DNA from: Carettochelys insculpta
Lineage: Eukaryota > Chordata > Testudines > Carettochelyidae
Reading direction: 5' to 3'
Length of the DNA: 64,000 nt
NCBI RefSeq assembly: GCF_033958435.1
Contig: NC_134138.1
Span: 187,337,298 to 187,401,297, forward strand
In this document: piece by piece, positions 54,701-57,700 of the stretch
How the letters are laid out: every line of letters starts with the position of its first letter
Position numbering within the stretch: position 1 is the stretch's first letter
The notes under the pieces: model-generated
The model's input: only the letters and a program-made list of their open reading frames with translations
What the model was told of the DNA's origin: nothing
Databases searched by the model: none
Position numbers and translations under genes: made by a program

Positions 54701-57700
54701 GGTGAACATGAGATAAGGCAATAGCAGGTCCCAGTCTTTTCCATCCCTGCTCACAACCTTCCTAATCATAGATTTCAGGGTATGATTGAACCTCTCTACG
54801 GGGCCATCAGTCTGAGGGTGGTAGACCAAGGTCTGCGGAGTCTGTGCATGGAACAGGGCACATAGGTCTTTCATTAATTGGGACATAAATGGTGTGCCTT
54901 GATCAGTCACGATTTCTTTTGGGAGGCCCACCTGGGCAAATATCTCCACCAATGCCTTGGCTATACTTTGTAGGGCTGTATTCCAAAGTGGGACTGCCCC
55001 AGGGTATCATGTGGCATAGTCCAATATTACCACTGTATACTGGTGCCTCAGGTTGTCTTTTCCAATGGGCCCACTAGGTCCATGGCCACTCATTCAAATG
55101 GCACTTCAATAATCGGTAATGGCACTAGGGGGGCCCATAGGTGGGGACGTGGGCTATGTAATTGGCACTCCAGGCATGAAGTACAACACCAGTGGACATC
55201 TTCATATACCCGCGGCCAATAGAATCATTTCAGAATCCAAGCCTGGGTCTTTTCCACCCGCAGGTGTTTTCCGAAAAGATAGTTATGGGCCAAGTCCAAA
55301 ATAGCCCGTTGGTGTTTCTGCAGCACCAACAGCTGATGTACCTCCTCCCCCTGCAGGCGTACAATGTGGTACAGTAAATCCCTCTTGAGGATGAAGTAGG
55401 GGCCTGACCCTGGACTTTGCCTTCCACAGGTACCCCATTGACCTCAGCCACCTCCTTGCTGGCAGTTTCGTACTGGGGGTCCTCCTCTTGATCTCACCCA
55501 AAAGTCAGTCTCCCTGGGATGGCCTATTCGAACCATGAAGGCAATCCCTGTGGCCCCGAGTTAAACCCTGTGGGACTGAGGTTGGCTCTGGCCTCCTCCT
55601 GTCCTGCCGCCTCTGGATCCTCCCTCTCAGACAAGCGCAGGATCCTCCTCTCCCGGGAGGTCCCCTCCCTCACCTTGGGGGCCTCTGGGGCCTCTAGTGA
55701 CACAGGTGACTTTCTGGGCCTGCATAAAGATCTGGGTGCCCAAAGCCTTGGCTGCCCGCTTCTGCGTCTTTGACTTCCTACCTTTCCCAGGTCTAGAGAA
55801 CAAATCCTGGGACATTTCATAGTAACAGAGAGGCAGCCGTGCTAGTCTATACACTGTCAAAACAAAAAGCAGTAAAGTAGCACTTTAAAGACGAGCAAAA
55901 TATTGAGTCTGTTCTGGTATGGCTATGGTCTGAAGAAGTGGGTCTGTCCCATGAAAGCTCACCTAATAAATTATTTTGCTAGTCTTTAAAGTGCTACTTT
56001 ACTGCTTTTTGTTGGGATATTTCAGAAAATCTTGGGGCCATTTGTCCTTCGACATCTACTCTCCACTGGTGGTGGGCATCCCCTTGTTCTGGCTGCTCAG
56101 GGGGATGGAGCTGACCAGACCCTGCGAAGTCCCTTCCAATGAGGTGAGGGACTACCTGCACTTGCACCCTGACGTTAATCCCTTGGATTTCCACCTGCAC
56201 ATTCAAGTTGGGGTAATAGTTGACCGTCCTATGGATGCAGGTGAGAGCAGTGCATTTTGTTGGTATCATTTGGCTAGACGTTACTAGTTTTCTTGAGACT
56301 AGGGTAACTGTGCTCCCAGAGTCTTCTAGGGCCAATGTCTCTACCCCCTCTACCCATCCTGGTTGGGTATAGTTGTGTGAAGTAACCACAACCCTCACCA
56401 GGCTAAGCAAGATGCAATGGGTCACCCCAGGCCCCAAGGTTGCATTGCATGGTCTCCTCCTGATTGGGACACTGGGCTGCTAGATGGCCCAGCTCCCCAC
56501 ACCCATAGCACTGATTTTGGTCTCAGGGCACGGAGGACCTAAACTCATGGTTCATCTTCCTGGGCTTGTCCCCTCCAGGGTGTGACCCTCAGGACCTCCA
56601 GTCCCCCCCGCCTCCCTACTGGGCCTCCCTAACTCCCTATGCACCCGACCGTGTGAGGCAAGGGTTGGCAGCCCCCTTTTGGGGGCATACAGGCTCCCCT
56701 TAAGAGGGCCATTTAACTCTTGCGCTGTTAGCCGTCGCTCTGCTAGTGCAACAGTCTCATATGTGGTGAGGTCGTGCTGACCCACCCATTCACAAAGGTC
56801 CAGTGGGAGCTTACACATGTGCTGGCCTACGATGAGGACCTCCAGCATGTCTTCTGTATTATGGGTATCGGGGCACAGCCACTTCTGGGCAAGGTGGAAC
56901 AGCTGGGCTCATGGGGGTCTTCCCTCCTGATACTTCCAGGCATGGAACCTCCGGGTCCTTATTGCCGTAGTCACCTCCAGGCAGGCCAGGATCTCCTCTT
57001 TGAGCCGGCGGGTAAGCATCCATGTGTTCCTCAGGCAAATCATAATAGGCTCCCTGGGTCTCCCTGCAGAGAAAAGGGGCAAGGATGCTGGCCCATTGGG
57101 CTTCTGGCCAGGCCTCATGCTGTGAAGTCCTCTCGAAGGTCAGGAGGTAGGCCTCCACATCATCACTTGGCGCCATGTTGGGGAGGAAACCTGCAGCCCT
57201 CAGGGCTCTGTCCCCCTTAACCATGGGAGGTCGGGGTTGCCAACTCCTGCATTCGATCGACTGCATCTCCTGGAATGGTGCAGTCTGAGGTGGCGTGGTC
57301 CATTAGAAGCTTGTTAGTCTGTTGCTGCACCTGGGTGGCCTCTGTATGGGCTGTTGCGGCTAGCACTAGTCCCTTAACCAAGTCTTCCATACTGGGGTTT
57401 ATTCTAACTCCCAACACCACAGTTAACTAAAGGAGGTGACAGGAACAGGACAATCCTCAAACCCACACCCAAGTGTGTCTCCTTTTTTTTTCCCCCCTCT
57501 TTTTGTTTTTTTTTGGTTTTATGTTTTTTGTTTGGCCACTGCGCAGATATCCCACCTGTGACACCAGTGTAATGGACCCCTCAACTGCCCCTTAAGGGTT
57601 CTGCACTTCCAGACATCTCCTTGTGTGCCTCAGAGACTCACAAAGTCCCCTTCCATTTTCGTGAGACTTTCTGAAGGCAAGGGTCTCCCTTTACCAAGCC

